A stretch of DNA of 64,000 nt from the NCBI RefSeq assembly GCF_022012305.1, contig NZ_JAKLTM010000007.1, positions 165,499-229,498 of the forward strand, given 5' to 3'. Position numbers and translations under genes: made by a program. Positions 24,281 through 34,298 of the stretch are shown here, in pieces. The first letter of the stretch is position 1. Each line of letters opens with the position of its first letter. This DNA comes from Ramlibacter paludis (GTDB taxonomy: Bacteria > Pseudomonadota > Gammaproteobacteria > Burkholderiales > Burkholderiaceae_C). The notes beneath the pieces were generated by a model, which was not told where the DNA came from, searched no databases, and saw only the letters and a program-made list of their open reading frames with translations.

Positions 24281-26183
24281 ACTCGTTGCGCATGCCCACG
24301 CGTGCGTGCTCGCTGATGCCGATCACGTTGAAGAACGCGGCCACCAGCCGGTGCACCTCGATGAACTGCACCTGCCGGCCTTCGGCGACGCGCGCGGTCA
24401 CCCAGTTCAGCAGCGTGCCGGCGGCGGTGAAGTCGATGCGCATCAGGCGCGCGCAGGAGATCACCATCACGTCGGCGTCCTGCAGCTTGGAGTCGAGCAG
24501 TTCCAGCGCTTCCTTGCCGTCGCCCAGCACCTGGCCCGACAGCTCCACGGTCGCGACCGTCGACAGCTGCGAGCTCATGCCGCCCGGGATCTGGCTGTCG
24601 CCGTAGCCGGTCATCACGCTGGACATCACCGAGTCGCCCACGATGGTGTGGCCCGCGGCGTAGCTGCCATCGGACTGCAGCGGCTTGTATTCGCAGCGCG
24701 AGCTGTCCCACGAGGGCGGCGAGACTTCGTAAGTCACGCAGTAATCGAGCGCGACCAGTTCGAATTCGTCCGGCCGGTGGATCACGCGCAGCAGTTCCAT
24801 GCGCAGCTTCCACCAGTTGGGCGTGACGTTGCGGTCGCCCGAAGGCGTGGCGTCGCGCAGCACCTTCTCGAGGTTGTCGGCGCCGATGAAGCGCAGCTGC
24901 ACCGTCTGGCCGGCCCATTGCGTGAACAGCTTGGTCAGCGGGTCCACCGCCGCATCGGCAATGGTCGTGAGCTTGCTCCAGTTCAGGCGATACGGCGGCG
25001 TCGCCTTCGCCAGCGCCGCGTTGAGCGCGGCGAGCGTCTGCGTGCCGAAGTTCGCCGGGCTGGTCCAGTCGGCGATGTTCTGGCCGCTGGCGGCGGCCTG
25101 CGCCGCCGGCGTGCCCATGCGGCCGATGATCTCGGGCAGCGAGAACCACTGCGGCGCCGAGCGGCCGAAGCGGCTCGCGAATTCGATGGCCGCGGGCTCG
25201 TAGCGGTCCTGCCGGCCGGTGGCGCGGTACAGGTCGAACAGCGTGTACCAGGTCTCTTCGTGGTTCACGCGCGTGCCGTTGGGGCCCAGCACTTCCAGCA
25301 GGCCGGCCTCGGCGCCTTCATCATCGCCGTTGGCGAAGCGGATCGAGGCTTCTTCCAGCTCGGGGTCGTGCGCGAATTCCTCGACGTCGATCGCGTCCTG
25401 CTTGGACAGCGAGAAGATGCTGCTGGGCGGCCCGCTGGGCGACGCTTCCTGCTTGCCGCCGCTCGCGGGCGCGGGCGGGCGCGCCACCGGCGCGGTGGGC
25501 GTGCGCGGGATCGGCGCCACGAAGGGCGCCGGGGCAGCGGCCGTGGGACGCGCAACGGGCGGCGCCGTCGGCGGGGGCGCGGCGCGCTCGGGCACCAAGC
25601 CCAGGTTCTGCGTCGTCGGGTCGGGATTGGGCATCACCGACTCCATCAGCGGCGCCTCCGCCGTTTCAGGCGGTGCGGCCTCGCCGGGCAGCGGCTGCGG
25701 CGAGGTGCGCGAATAGCTGCTGGCGGCGGGCTTCGGCGCGGCGGCCGCACCGGGCCGCGCCGCATCCGACGGCATGTGCGAGGACACCGGGAAGCCGCTC
25801 ACGCCGCCGGCCTGCGTGCCATGCTTGGTCTTCCACCACTGCATGGACATCTGCGCTTCGATCTCGTCGATCTTCTTCAGCGTGGTGGCGCGGTCGTCGG
25901 GCTTGGACGGCATGGAGCTCTGGAAGAACGAAGGACGCGCCATCGCGTCCTGTCCCGCCAGCACCTCGCTGCGCCGCATCTTGCGCAGCATGTCGAACTC
26001 GCGTTTGCGCACGAAGTCGTTGCGCCGCTTGCGCTCGATCATCTCCTTGAGCATCTGCTTGGAGTACGAGCTCTCGCGGTCGGTGTCCGCCTGGTCTTCG
26101 CCCCAGGTGGTTGCCGGATTCTTGACGAAGCGCACCACGCGCGACAGCAATCCGCCGGGCTGTGATTCGTCTTTCTGCGCCAT
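24279..26183 (-). CDS. Large STAS-domain protein of unknown function
   Basis: A 634-residue protein with a modular layout. The N-terminus (about 1-75) is charged and rich in Lys/Arg/Glu, around MLKEMIERKRRNDFVRKRE. A Pro/Ala-rich linker of about 120 residues follows. The middle part has helical, TPR-like character (EAGLLEVLGPNGTRV, WYTLFDLYRATGR). The last 100 residues look like a STAS domain of the MlaB/anti-sigma-antagonist type (VATVELSGQVLGDGKEALE, ISCARLMRIDFTAAGTLLNW). No enzymatic motif is seen. STAS domains usually mediate phospho-regulated protein contacts; the role here is unknown. I recall similar proteins next to hslVU and dksA in Burkholderiales. Confidence 0.7.
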   Translation of the reverse strand: MAQKDESQPGGLLSRVVRFVKNPATTWGEDQADTDRESSYSKQMLKEMIERKRRNDFVRKREFDMLRKMRRSEVLAGQDAMARPSFFQSSMPSKPDDRATTLKKIDEIEAQMSMQWWKTKHGTQAGGVSGFPVSSHMPSDAARPGAAAAPKPAASSYSRTSPQPLPGEAAPPETAEAPLMESVMPNPDPTTQNLGLVPERAAPPPTAPPVARPTAAAPAPFVAPIPRTPTAPVARPPAPASGGKQEASPSGPPSSIFSLSKQDAIDVEEFAHDPELEEASIRFANGDDEGAEAGLLEVLGPNGTRVNHEETWYTLFDLYRATGRQDRYEPAAIEFASRFGRSAPQWFSLPEIIGRMGTPAAQAAASGQNIADWTSPANFGTQTLAALNAALAKATPPYRLNWSKLTTIADAAVDPLTKLFTQWAGQTVQLRFIGADNLEKVLRDATPSGDRNVTPNWWKLRMELLRVIHRPDEFELVALDYCVTYEVSPPSWDSSRCEYKPLQSDGSYAAGHTIVGDSVMSSVMTGYGDSQIPGGMSSQLSTVATVELSGQVLGDGKEALELLDSKLQDADVMVISCARLMRIDFTAAGTLLNWVTARVAEGRQVQFIEVHRLVAAFFNVIGISEHARVGMRNE

Positions 26184-26215
26184 GCTTGCCGGTTCGTCCC
26201 TGCGTTATGCGCGGC

Positions 26216-27283
26216 TCAATCGCCGAACATCTTCTGCTTGAGCTCGCGGCGCTGCTGCGCCTCGAGCGAGAGCGTCGCGGTGGGACGCGCCAGCAGGCGG
26301 CCGACGCCGATCGGCTCGCCCGTCTCGTCGCAATAGCCGTAGTCGCCCGCGTCGATGCGCGCGATCGACTGCTCGATCTTCTTCAGCAGCTTGCGCTCGC
26401 GGTCGCGGGTGCGCAGCTCCAGGGCGTGTTCTTCCTCGATGGTGGCGCGGTCGGCCGGGTCGGGAACGATCACGGTGTCCTCGCGCAGGTGCTCGGTGGT
26501 CTCGCCGGCGCTATTGAGGATGTCCTGTTTGAGCTGCAGCAGCTTCAGGCGGAAGAACGCCATCTGCTTGTCGTTCATGTACTCGGTGTCGGCCATGGCC
26601 AGCACCTCGGCGTCCGTGAGTTCCTCGGCGGACTTGGTCTTCCAGTTGTTCGCCAGCTTCGGGTCCTTCTTGGCCGCGACGACGGGCGGGGGGGAGACGA
26701 CGGATTGATTTGCCATGGGGGTATAGGTTGCCATGGCGCCGCCGGGGGCCGCGTTCGCAAGGGCCGCGGCCGCTGCCGACGCGCCCCGGCCGGTGGGAAC
26801 CGACGGGGACCGCGCCGGCGGGTTCGCCGGTTGCGTAGCGGCCCGCGAGGGCGCCGCGTTGGAGGGGGGTGCCGAGGCGGCCGGGGCCTTGCTGGGGGCC
26901 GGCGGTGCTGCCTTGGCGGGGATGTTCTTGGCGGCGGCGACGACGGCCTTGGCGCCGCTGACGACGGCTTTCGCCACCGCCCCCAGCGCCTTGCCGGCTG
27001 CCGTCTTCGCGGCGGGCTTGCCCGCCGGCTTTGCCGCCTTCACGGGGGCCGCGGGCTTCGCTGCGGCCTTCGTGGCGGGTTTCTTGGCCGCCGTCTTGGC
27101 GGCCGGCTTCACGGCCTTCGCCGCGGGCTTGCTGGTCTTGGCTACGGGTTTGGCAGCCGCCTTTTTCGCGGGCGGCTTGGCAGCGGGCTTCGCCTTGGCG
27201 GCGGGTTTCGCAGTTTTTGCCTTGACCGCAGCCTTCACCGCAGGTTTCTTGGTCTTTGCAGCGACCTTGGGCTGAGCCTTCAC
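26216..27283 (-). CDS. dksA: DksA-family RNA polymerase regulator with a long histone H1-like N-terminal tail
   Basis: DksA binds the RNA polymerase secondary channel and, with ppGpp, adjusts initiation at stringent-response promoters. Residues about 222-355 align with DksA: the coiled-coil tip PDPADRAT with Asp275 and Asp278, LELRTRDRERKLLKKIEQ, and the zinc-finger region. That region keeps only one of four cysteines (GYCDETGEPIG, then TATLSLEAQ), the zinc-independent variant. Residues 1-200 are Lys/Ala/Pro-rich PAAK-type repeats like histone H1. The GTG start was chosen because AGGAG lies 7 bases upstream; no in-frame ATG precedes the DksA domain except deep in the tail. Confidence 0.88.
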   Translation of the reverse strand: MKAQPKVAAKTKKPAVKAAVKAKTAKPAAKAKPAAKPPAKKAAAKPVAKTSKPAAKAVKPAAKTAAKKPATKAAAKPAAPVKAAKPAGKPAAKTAAGKALGAVAKAVVSGAKAVVAAAKNIPAKAAPPAPSKAPAASAPPSNAAPSRAATQPANPPARSPSVPTGRGASAAAAALANAAPGGAMATYTPMANQSVVSPPPVVAAKKDPKLANNWKTKSAEELTDAEVLAMADTEYMNDKQMAFFRLKLLQLKQDILNSAGETTEHLREDTVIVPDPADRATIEEEHALELRTRDRERKLLKKIEQSIARIDAGDYGYCDETGEPIGVGRLLARPTATLSLEAQQRRELKQKMFGD

Positions 27284-27550
27284 TTCCCGTCTCCTCGCAT
27301 CATCGACGCCGGCGGCCGCGGGTACCAAGCCCGCAATCCTGCCTTTTCTAGTGTGTGAAGCGCCGTCATGACCGGGCTTTATACCCTGATTGGCTCCTCC
27401 TGCACGGCCGTGAACCTCCTTTTCGGCTCCGCGCCCCGCTTCGCCCCTCCGAAAAGCGGGCTCCGTGAGTTGCGGAAGCGAGACAAACATGGGGGCCAGC
27501 CTACCGTCGCCCCCCGGCGGCAAGGTCTCGGACCGCGCCGCGGCCTGGCG

Positions 27551-28618
27551 TCAGACAAGGCACTGCTCGAGGCCCTGCAGGAAGATGTCCTTCGGCAGCT
27601 CGATGCCGATGAAGACCATCTTGCTCACGCGCTGCTCGCCCTCGGCCCATTGCGGGCCCAGGTCGCTTCCCATCAGCTGGTGCACGCCCTGGAAGATCAC
27701 CTTGCGCTCGGTGCCCTTCATGTTCAGGACGCCCTTGTAGCGCAGCATCTTCGGTCCGTAGATGTTGACGATGGCGCCGAGAAAGTCTTCCAGCTTCATC
27801 GGGTCGAAGGGACGCTCCGAGCGGAAGACGAAGCTCTTGACGTCGTCGTCGTGGGCATGGTGGTGCGGGTGGTCGCAGTGCTCGCCATGCTCGTGGTCAT
27901 GGTGCTCGTGGTCGTGGTCGTCATGACCGTGCGCATGGTGGCCGTGGTCGTGCTCGTCTTCTTCCTTGAGGAAATCCGGGTCGATGTCGAGCTTGGCGTT
28001 CAGGTTGAAGCCGCGCAGGTCGAACACCTCCTTGATCGGCACCTCGCCGAAGTGCACGGCCTTCTGCGGCGCACGCGGGTTCATGTGCTTCAGGCGATGG
28101 ATCAGCGCGTCGACTTCGTCCTTGCCGACCAGGTCGGTCTTGCTGATGAAGATCTGGTCGGCGAAGCCCACCTGGCGGCGCGCTTCCTGGCGGTCGTCCA
28201 GCTGCTTGTCGGCGTGCTTGGCGTCCACCAGGGTGAGGATGGAATCGAGCAGGAAGCTCTCGGCGATCTCGTCGTCCATGAAGAAGGTCTGCGCCACCGG
28301 GCCGGGGTCGGCCAGGCCGGTGGTCTCGATCACGACGCGGTCGAAATCGAGCAGGCCCTTGCGCTTCTTGGCGGCCAGCAGCTGCAGCGCCGAGCGCAGG
28401 TCTTCGCGGATCGTGCAGCAGATGCAGCCGTTGCTCATCTGGACGATCTGCTCCTTGGTGTCGCTCACGAGGATGTCGTTGTCGATGTTCTCTTCGCCGA
28501 ACTCGTTCTCGATGATGGCGATCTTCTGGCCGTGCGCCTCGCTCAGCACGCGCTTGAGCAGCGTCGTCTTGCCGGAGCCGAGGAAGCCGGTGAGGATGGT
28601 GGTGGGGATCAGGCTCAT
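27551..28618 (-). CDS. CobW/COG0523-family metal-chaperone GTPase with His-rich loop
   Basis: A G3E P-loop GTPase of the CobW/ZNG1/YjiA group, thought to deliver zinc or another divalent metal to client proteins. The 355 residues include Walker A GFLGSGKTT at 11-19, the metal-binding CICC at 65-68, the base-specificity motif SKTD at 159-162 and a His/Asp-rich stretch at about 223-256. A CobW C-terminal domain follows. It lies upstream of dksA on the same strand with 267 bp between. No Zur-type operator could be identified with confidence. The client metal cannot be read from the sequence. Confidence 0.93.
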   Translation of the reverse strand: MSLIPTTILTGFLGSGKTTLLKRVLSEAHGQKIAIIENEFGEENIDNDILVSDTKEQIVQMSNGCICCTIREDLRSALQLLAAKKRKGLLDFDRVVIETTGLADPGPVAQTFFMDDEIAESFLLDSILTLVDAKHADKQLDDRQEARRQVGFADQIFISKTDLVGKDEVDALIHRLKHMNPRAPQKAVHFGEVPIKEVFDLRGFNLNAKLDIDPDFLKEEDEHDHGHHAHGHDDHDHEHHDHEHGEHCDHPHHHAHDDDVKSFVFRSERPFDPMKLEDFLGAIVNIYGPKMLRYKGVLNMKGTERKVIFQGVHQLMGSDLGPQWAEGEQRVSKMVFIGIELPKDIFLQGLEQCLV

Positions 28619-28661
28619 GTTTACTCTCTTCAAGGCATCGGTCAGTTTAGGGCAGCCCGCT

Positions 28662-29843
<1,182 letters not shown>

Positions 29844-29913
29844 ACCGGGATTGTCAACCTTTGCATGAACTCCCGATGGTCAGCCCGACAATCCCCCCTT
29901 AAGATGTAACACG

Positions 29914-31668
29914 ATGCGACGAAGCCGTGGCGCCCTCCTGTGCGCAGCCCTCCTTGGGCTGGCGCTGCTGTTCGCGTCATTTGTCGTGCGTGCGGCCACG
30001 CCGATCGTGCTCGAGGCCGATCACCAGCCGCAGCGCCTGCTGGGTGCGGGCGACGCCTGGCTCGATCCGAGCGGCAAGCTCCCCGTCGAAGCCATCGTGC
30101 AGGACAAGGAGATCGGCTGGAAGCCGATCACGGGCACCGAGATCTTTCCGCTCGCGAAGGACAAGGCGTTGTGGCTGCGCTTCACGGTGCGCGCCAATCC
30201 CACCGCCTTCGGCGACCGCTGGTACCTCGAGGTTCCGCATGCGGCCGTCGACCGCGTCACGCTCTACACGCAGATGGCCAACGGCACCTGGCGCGGCGCG
30301 ACCGCCGGCGACCTGCTGCCGGTGTCGCAGTGGCCGGTGCCGCACCGCCATCCGCTGCTGCCGCTGGCCGCCGATGCGGGCAGCAGCCAGACCTACTTCG
30401 TCAAGGTGGAGAACAGCCACAGCTTCAGCGCGCCGCTGCAGTTCGTGAGCGAGAGCTACCAGAGCCTGGGCGAACAGCAGATCGCCCTGATGCTGGGCAT
30501 CTACTTCGGCCTCGCCGCCCTGGCCTTCGTGATGGCGGTGCTCAGTGCGATCAGCCTGAAGGACCTGGGCTTCGCGCTCTATGCGGCCACGGTGCTGGCG
30601 ATGACGCTGACGCAGGCGGCGCTCACCGGCATCGGCGGCCTGCACCTGTGGGGCGAGCTGCCGTGGTGGAACGACATGGCGCCCTTCGTGCTGCCGGTCA
30701 TGGCCGGCGGCTGCATGTGCGGCTTCGTGGCCGAAGTGGTGTCGGTGCGCGAACGCTGGCCGCTGCTGCACACCCTGGCCATCGGCATCGCGCTGGCTTC
30801 CATCCCGCTGATCGTCGGCATCCTGATGACCGATGCGGTCACGCGCTTCCGCCTGATGCTGCCCTTCGTGGTCGCGATCATGCCCTTCATCATCTTCATC
30901 CTGCTGTGGGCGCTGCGGCGCGGCGACCGCTATGCAGGCTGGATCCTGGCGGGCAACATCCCGGTGGCCATCGGCGCGCTGTTCCCGGTGATGCGCACGG
31001 CCGGCATGATCCCCGCCACCTTCTGGACCATGCACAGCATGCAGTTCGGCCTGGCGCTGGAGCTGCCGATCCTGATGGTGATGCTGCTGCGGCGCAGCCA
31101 GCAGCGCCGCGATTTCATCCGCCGCGTGAAGGGCATCGACCGCATCGACCCCGCCACCGGCCTCTTGAACGCCGCGGTGTTCCAGGAGCGGCTGGTGCGC
31201 CTGATCGCGCGCTCGGTGCGCCTGAAGTACCGCAGCGCCATCCTGCTGGTGGACATCACCAACCTCGACCAGATCCGGCGCGACTTCGACCGCCAGGCCG
31301 CGCAGGAACTGCCGCTGCGCGTGGCGGGCCGCCTGCTGTCGGCGGCGCGCGAGATCGACAGCGTAGCGCGCCTGTCGGACCACCGCTTCGGCTTGCTGCT
31401 GGAAGGCCCGCTCAAGGCCGATGAAGTGGCGGAGGCGGCGCCGCGCGTGGTGGCGCGCTGCCTGATGCCCTTCCGCAACCGGCCGCTCGGCTGGTCGGCG
31501 CAGGTGAAGGTGGCGCAGGCGCTGATTCCCATGGACGGCACCGATCCCGACCAGTTGATCGGCCAGCTCGAAGCGCTCCTGGCCAGCGCCTCGCAAGACA
31601 GCAAGCGCGCGGTCTTCAATCTCTCGCGACCGGGCACCCTGCCCCCGCGGCCGCTCGCGACTTCCTGA
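29914..31668 (+). CDS. 7TMR-DISM membrane receptor with degenerate GGDEF domain
   Basis: A signalling protein of 584 residues. It has a signal peptide (about 1-28, ending VVRAATP), a periplasmic 7TMR-DISMED2-type beta domain (about 35-175), seven membrane helices (about 190-395) and a cytoplasmic C-terminal domain that matches the GGDEF fold (IDPATGLLNAAVFQERL, ILLVDITNLDQIRRDFD). The signature loop that should read GGDEF is LSDHRFGLLL, so cyclic-di-GMP synthesis is unlikely; it may bind nucleotide or act as a receptor output. It converges on xerC with a 3-bp gap. Confidence 0.82.
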   Translation: MRRSRGALLCAALLGLALLFASFVVRAATPIVLEADHQPQRLLGAGDAWLDPSGKLPVEAIVQDKEIGWKPITGTEIFPLAKDKALWLRFTVRANPTAFGDRWYLEVPHAAVDRVTLYTQMANGTWRGATAGDLLPVSQWPVPHRHPLLPLAADAGSSQTYFVKVENSHSFSAPLQFVSESYQSLGEQQIALMLGIYFGLAALAFVMAVLSAISLKDLGFALYAATVLAMTLTQAALTGIGGLHLWGELPWWNDMAPFVLPVMAGGCMCGFVAEVVSVRERWPLLHTLAIGIALASIPLIVGILMTDAVTRFRLMLPFVVAIMPFIIFILLWALRRGDRYAGWILAGNIPVAIGALFPVMRTAGMIPATFWTMHSMQFGLALELPILMVMLLRRSQQRRDFIRRVKGIDRIDPATGLLNAAVFQERLVRLIARSVRLKYRSAILLVDITNLDQIRRDFDRQAAQELPLRVAGRLLSAAREIDSVARLSDHRFGLLLEGPLKADEVAEAAPRVVARCLMPFRNRPLGWSAQVKVAQALIPMDGTDPDQLIGQLEALLASASQDSKRAVFNLSRPGTLPPRPLATS

Positions 31669-31671
31669 GCC

Positions 31672-32595
31672 CTATTTCTTGCGGTGCGCGCGCGGATGCG
31701 CGGCGTCGTAGGCCTTGGCGAGATGCTGGAAGTCGAGCCGCGTGTAGACCTGCGTGGTGCCGATGTTCGCGTGCCCCAGCAGTTCCTGCACCGCGCGCAG
31801 GTCCTGGCTCGATTGCAGCACGTGGCTGGCAAAGGAATGCCGCAGCATGTGCGGATGCACCGGCGTGGCGAGGCCGGCGCGCAGGCTGCGCTGCTTCAGG
31901 CGTTGCCAGATCGATTGCGCCGTCAGGCGGGTGCCATGGCGGCCCGTGAAGAGCGCCGGCTGGCCGCCGTGGGGACCGGTCGCCCGCAGCGCCAGCCAGG
32001 CTTCCAGCGCCTGCAGCGCCTTGGTGCCGACGGGCACCGAACGCCGCTTGCTGCCCTTGCCCAGCACGTGGGCCTCGCCGGCTTGCAGGTCGATCCAGCC
32101 GCGCGCCGTCGAACTCGCCTGCGCGTCCAGCCCCACCAGCTCGCCCACGCGCAGGCCGCAGCCGTACAGCAGTTCGACGATGGCGGCGTCGCGCGCTTCC
32201 AGCCACGGGTCGGCCTCTTCCTCGCTGTAGTCGGCCAGTTGCACCGCATCGTCGACGCCCAGCGCCTTGGGCAAGGGCTTGGGCGCCTTCGGTGCCTTCA
32301 CGTCGACCACCGGGTTGCTCGCGACAAAGCCTTCGCGGCCCAGCCAGGCATAGAAGCCGCGCCAGCCCGAAAGCACCAGCGCGATGCCGCGGCCGCTGCG
32401 CCCGCCGCTGTGCATCTGCGCGACCCAGCGCCGCACGTGGGCGTTGTGCACCTGCGTGAGGCCGACGCCGGCCTTCTTCGCATTCTCGGAAAGCTTCTGC
32501 AGGTCCAGCGTGTAGAGCGTGACCGTGCGATCGGCCAGCCGCTTGCCGACGCGGACGTGTTCGAGGTAACGCGCGACCAGTGCCGCGTCGTCCAT
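31672..32595 (-). CDS. xerC: Tyrosine recombinase XerC
   Basis: XerC, with XerD, resolves chromosome dimers at dif. It has 307 residues with the full catalytic set: Arg149 (GCGLRVGEL), Lys180 (LGKGSKRR), His249 and Arg252 (HMLRHSFASH), His275 (LLGHANIG) and nucleophile Tyr284. The N-terminal SAM-like DNA-binding domain is intact. The dapF-DUF484-xerC order is the standard housekeeping locus, so this is not the integron integrase. The ATG 2 bases after the DUF484 stop was chosen. Confidence 0.95.
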   Translation of the reverse strand: MDDAALVARYLEHVRVGKRLADRTVTLYTLDLQKLSENAKKAGVGLTQVHNAHVRRWVAQMHSGGRSGRGIALVLSGWRGFYAWLGREGFVASNPVVDVKAPKAPKPLPKALGVDDAVQLADYSEEEADPWLEARDAAIVELLYGCGLRVGELVGLDAQASSTARGWIDLQAGEAHVLGKGSKRRSVPVGTKALQALEAWLALRATGPHGGQPALFTGRHGTRLTAQSIWQRLKQRSLRAGLATPVHPHMLRHSFASHVLQSSQDLRAVQELLGHANIGTTQVYTRLDFQHLAKAYDAAHPRAHRKK

Positions 32596-32597
32596 GC

Positions 32598-33302
32598 TCA
32601 GCGCGGACGCAGGCGGGACAGCGCCGCCCCGGCCAGTTCGGCGATGTGCTCGAGGAAGTCGGTGGCCATGCCGGCCTGGTAGCGCTGCGGGTCCGGCGAG
32701 CCCAGCACCAGCATGCCGAAGGCCTTGCCGGGGCCGTGCAGTGCGCCGGGGCGCAGCGGGATCAGCGCCAGCGACAGCGTCGTCGCCGGTTCTTCCAGCC
32801 AGCCCGCGGCCTCGATGCCGGAGTTCACGCCGCAGTAAGGCTGCGTGAGCGAGGAAGCGAAGGTCTTGGTGTCGTCGCTCACGCCTTGGGCGAAGGGCTC
32901 CTCGGCGTAGCGGCTGTCGACGTCCCACACCTTGAGCGCGACCTGCGGCACCATGAACTGGTTCTGCAGCTCCGCCACCAGCGTGGCCGGCAGCGCACGC
33001 GTGGACTGCACCAGCAGCAGGTTGCGCGCCCAGCGGTGGATGCGCTCGGCGATCACCATGTTCTCGTTGCCGTGCCGCACCATCTCCATGATGCGCTGCT
33101 CCAGCGCCTTGATCTTCTCGCGCAGCATCTCGGCCTGGCGTTCCTGCAGGCTCACCGCGCGGTTGCCGTGCGGGCTGGACAGCTGCACGGTGGCCAGCAG
33201 TTCGGCGTGGCGCACGAAGAAGTCGGGACTGTTCGCCAGGTAATTGGCGATGTCGTCTTCCGTGATCGGATTCATCTGGTCGTCCCCCGTCTTCATCGTC
33301 AT
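32598..33302 (-). CDS. DUF484 (GAF-like) protein
   Basis: A conserved protein always found between dapF and xerC in proteobacteria; its function is not established. It has 234 residues. Motifs seen are [17 protein letters not shown] at the start, [20 protein letters not shown] (a predicted coiled coil), and a GAF-like C-terminal part ([21 protein letters not shown]). The ATG overlapping the dapF stop codon by 4 bases was chosen; the ATG at MNPITEDD is a reasonable alternative. Confidence 0.9.
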   Translation of the reverse strand: MTMKTGDDQMNPITEDDIANYLANSPDFFVRHAELLATVQLSSPHGNRAVSLQERQAEMLREKIKALEQRIMEMVRHGNENMVIAERIHRWARNLLLVQSTRALPATLVAELQNQFMVPQVALKVWDVDSRYAEEPFAQGVSDDTKTFASSLTQPYCGVNSGIEAAGWLEEPATTLSLALIPLRPGALHGPGKAFGMLVLGSPDPQRYQAGMATDFLEHIAELAGAALSRLRPR

Positions 33303-34168
33303 GCCTGCAATTCCATCTCGCCCTCGAACACCGTCACCGCCGGCCCCGTCATGAAGACTGGGGCGTCGCCGCCGGCCCATTCGATGGTCAGCAGCCCGCC
33401 GCGCGTCTCGACGTCCACGCGATCATCCAGCTTTCCGAGCCGGATGCCAGCCACCACGGCGGCGCAGGCTCCGGTTCCGCACGCGAGCGTTTCACCCGCG
33501 CCACGTTCCCACACGCGCAGCTTCACGCGCGAGCGGTCCACCACCTGCAGGAAGCCGGCGTTGACCCGGTTCGGAAAGCGCGGGTGGTTCTCGATCAGGG
33601 GGCCCTGCTGCGCCACGGGCGCGTGGGTCACGTCGCCCACGAGCTGCACCGCGTGCGGGTTGCCCATGGACAGCACGGCGACGTGCACGATCGCCGATTC
33701 GGCGTGCGTTCCCAGCGCCAGGCTCCAGGTCTGCCAGCCGCCGTCGTGGTGGGGGCTCAGCCCCGCGGCGTCGAAGGGCACGAGGTCCAGCCCGAACACG
33801 GGTGGGCCCATGTCGACGGTGACGCGGCCGTCGTCGTTCAGGCGCGGCTCGATCACGCCCGAGAGCGTCTGCACCTTGAAACTGCGGCCCTGGGCGAGGC
33901 CCTTGTCGGCCACGTAGCGGGCGAAGCAGCGCGCGCCGTTGCCGCACTGCTCCACTTCGCCGCCGTCGGCGTTGTGGATCACGTATTCGAAGTCGACGCC
34001 GGGCGCCGGCGAAGGCCGCACCGACAGGACCTGGTCGGCGCCCACGCCGAAGTGGCGGTCGGCCAGTTGCCGGTACTGCGCCGGCGTGAGGTTCAGGCGC
34101 TGCCGGGTCTCGTCCAGCACGACGAAGTCGTTGCCGGCCCCTTGCATCTTGGTGAAGCGGATGCGCAT
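33299..34168 (-). CDS. dapF: Diaminopimelate epimerase DapF
   Basis: DapF converts LL- to meso-diaminopimelate for lysine and for the peptidoglycan stem peptide used by MurE. The 289 residues contain both catalytic cysteines: Cys75 in EQCGNGARC and Cys230 in LACGTGACA. The first internal ATG ([15 protein letters not shown]) was chosen because it matches the family N-terminus. Confidence 0.97.
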   Translation of the reverse strand: MRIRFTKMQGAGNDFVVLDETRQRLNLTPAQYRQLADRHFGVGADQVLSVRPSPAPGVDFEYVIHNADGGEVEQCGNGARCFARYVADKGLAQGRSFKVQTLSGVIEPRLNDDGRVTVDMGPPVFGLDLVPFDAAGLSPHHDGGWQTWSLALGTHAESAIVHVAVLSMGNPHAVQLVGDVTHAPVAQQGPLIENHPRFPNRVNAGFLQVVDRSRVKLRVWERGAGETLACGTGACAAVVAGIRLGKLDDRVDVETRGGLLTIEWAGGDAPVFMTGPAVTVFEGEMELQA

Positions 34169-34192
34169 GGGCCGATTATCCACCGCGCCTCG

Positions 34193-34291
34193 TCATTCCC
34201 GCGCAGGCGGGAATCCAGCGCTTCCGCATTGAAAAACCCGGCTGCGCCGGGTTCCATGGAAAGCCCTGGGTCCCCGCCTCCGCGGGGATGA
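34193..34291. repeat. Composite REP/BIME-like repeat upstream of dapF
   Basis: Three hairpins in about 100 bp: ATTCCCGC/GCGGGAAT (34195-34214), AACCCGG/CCGGGTT with a 5-base loop (34235-34253), and TCCCCGC/GCGGGGA (around 34271-34288). The outer two are inverted relatives, each flanked by TCAT and CCAG-like bases. It fills most of the gap between dapF and the Bug receptor gene. No gene is seen in it. Confidence 0.65.
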
Positions 34292-34298
34292 CGGTGCA

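Noticed and set aside
23682..26165. A continuous 827-codon plus-strand frame opposite hslV and the STAS gene
   Set aside because: The translation is His/Arg/Ala-rich low-complexity typical of antisense frames, with no domain; the minus-strand genes are certain.
27836..27960. CAT/GTG-rich low-complexity stretch considered as a DNA repeat
   Set aside because: It encodes the His/Asp-rich loop of the CobW-type GTPase in frame.
31672..32595. Tyrosine recombinase considered as the integron integrase or a phage integrase
   Set aside because: It sits in the conserved dapF-DUF484-xerC locus, lacks an IntI-type extra patch as far as I can see, and is about 25 kb from the array.
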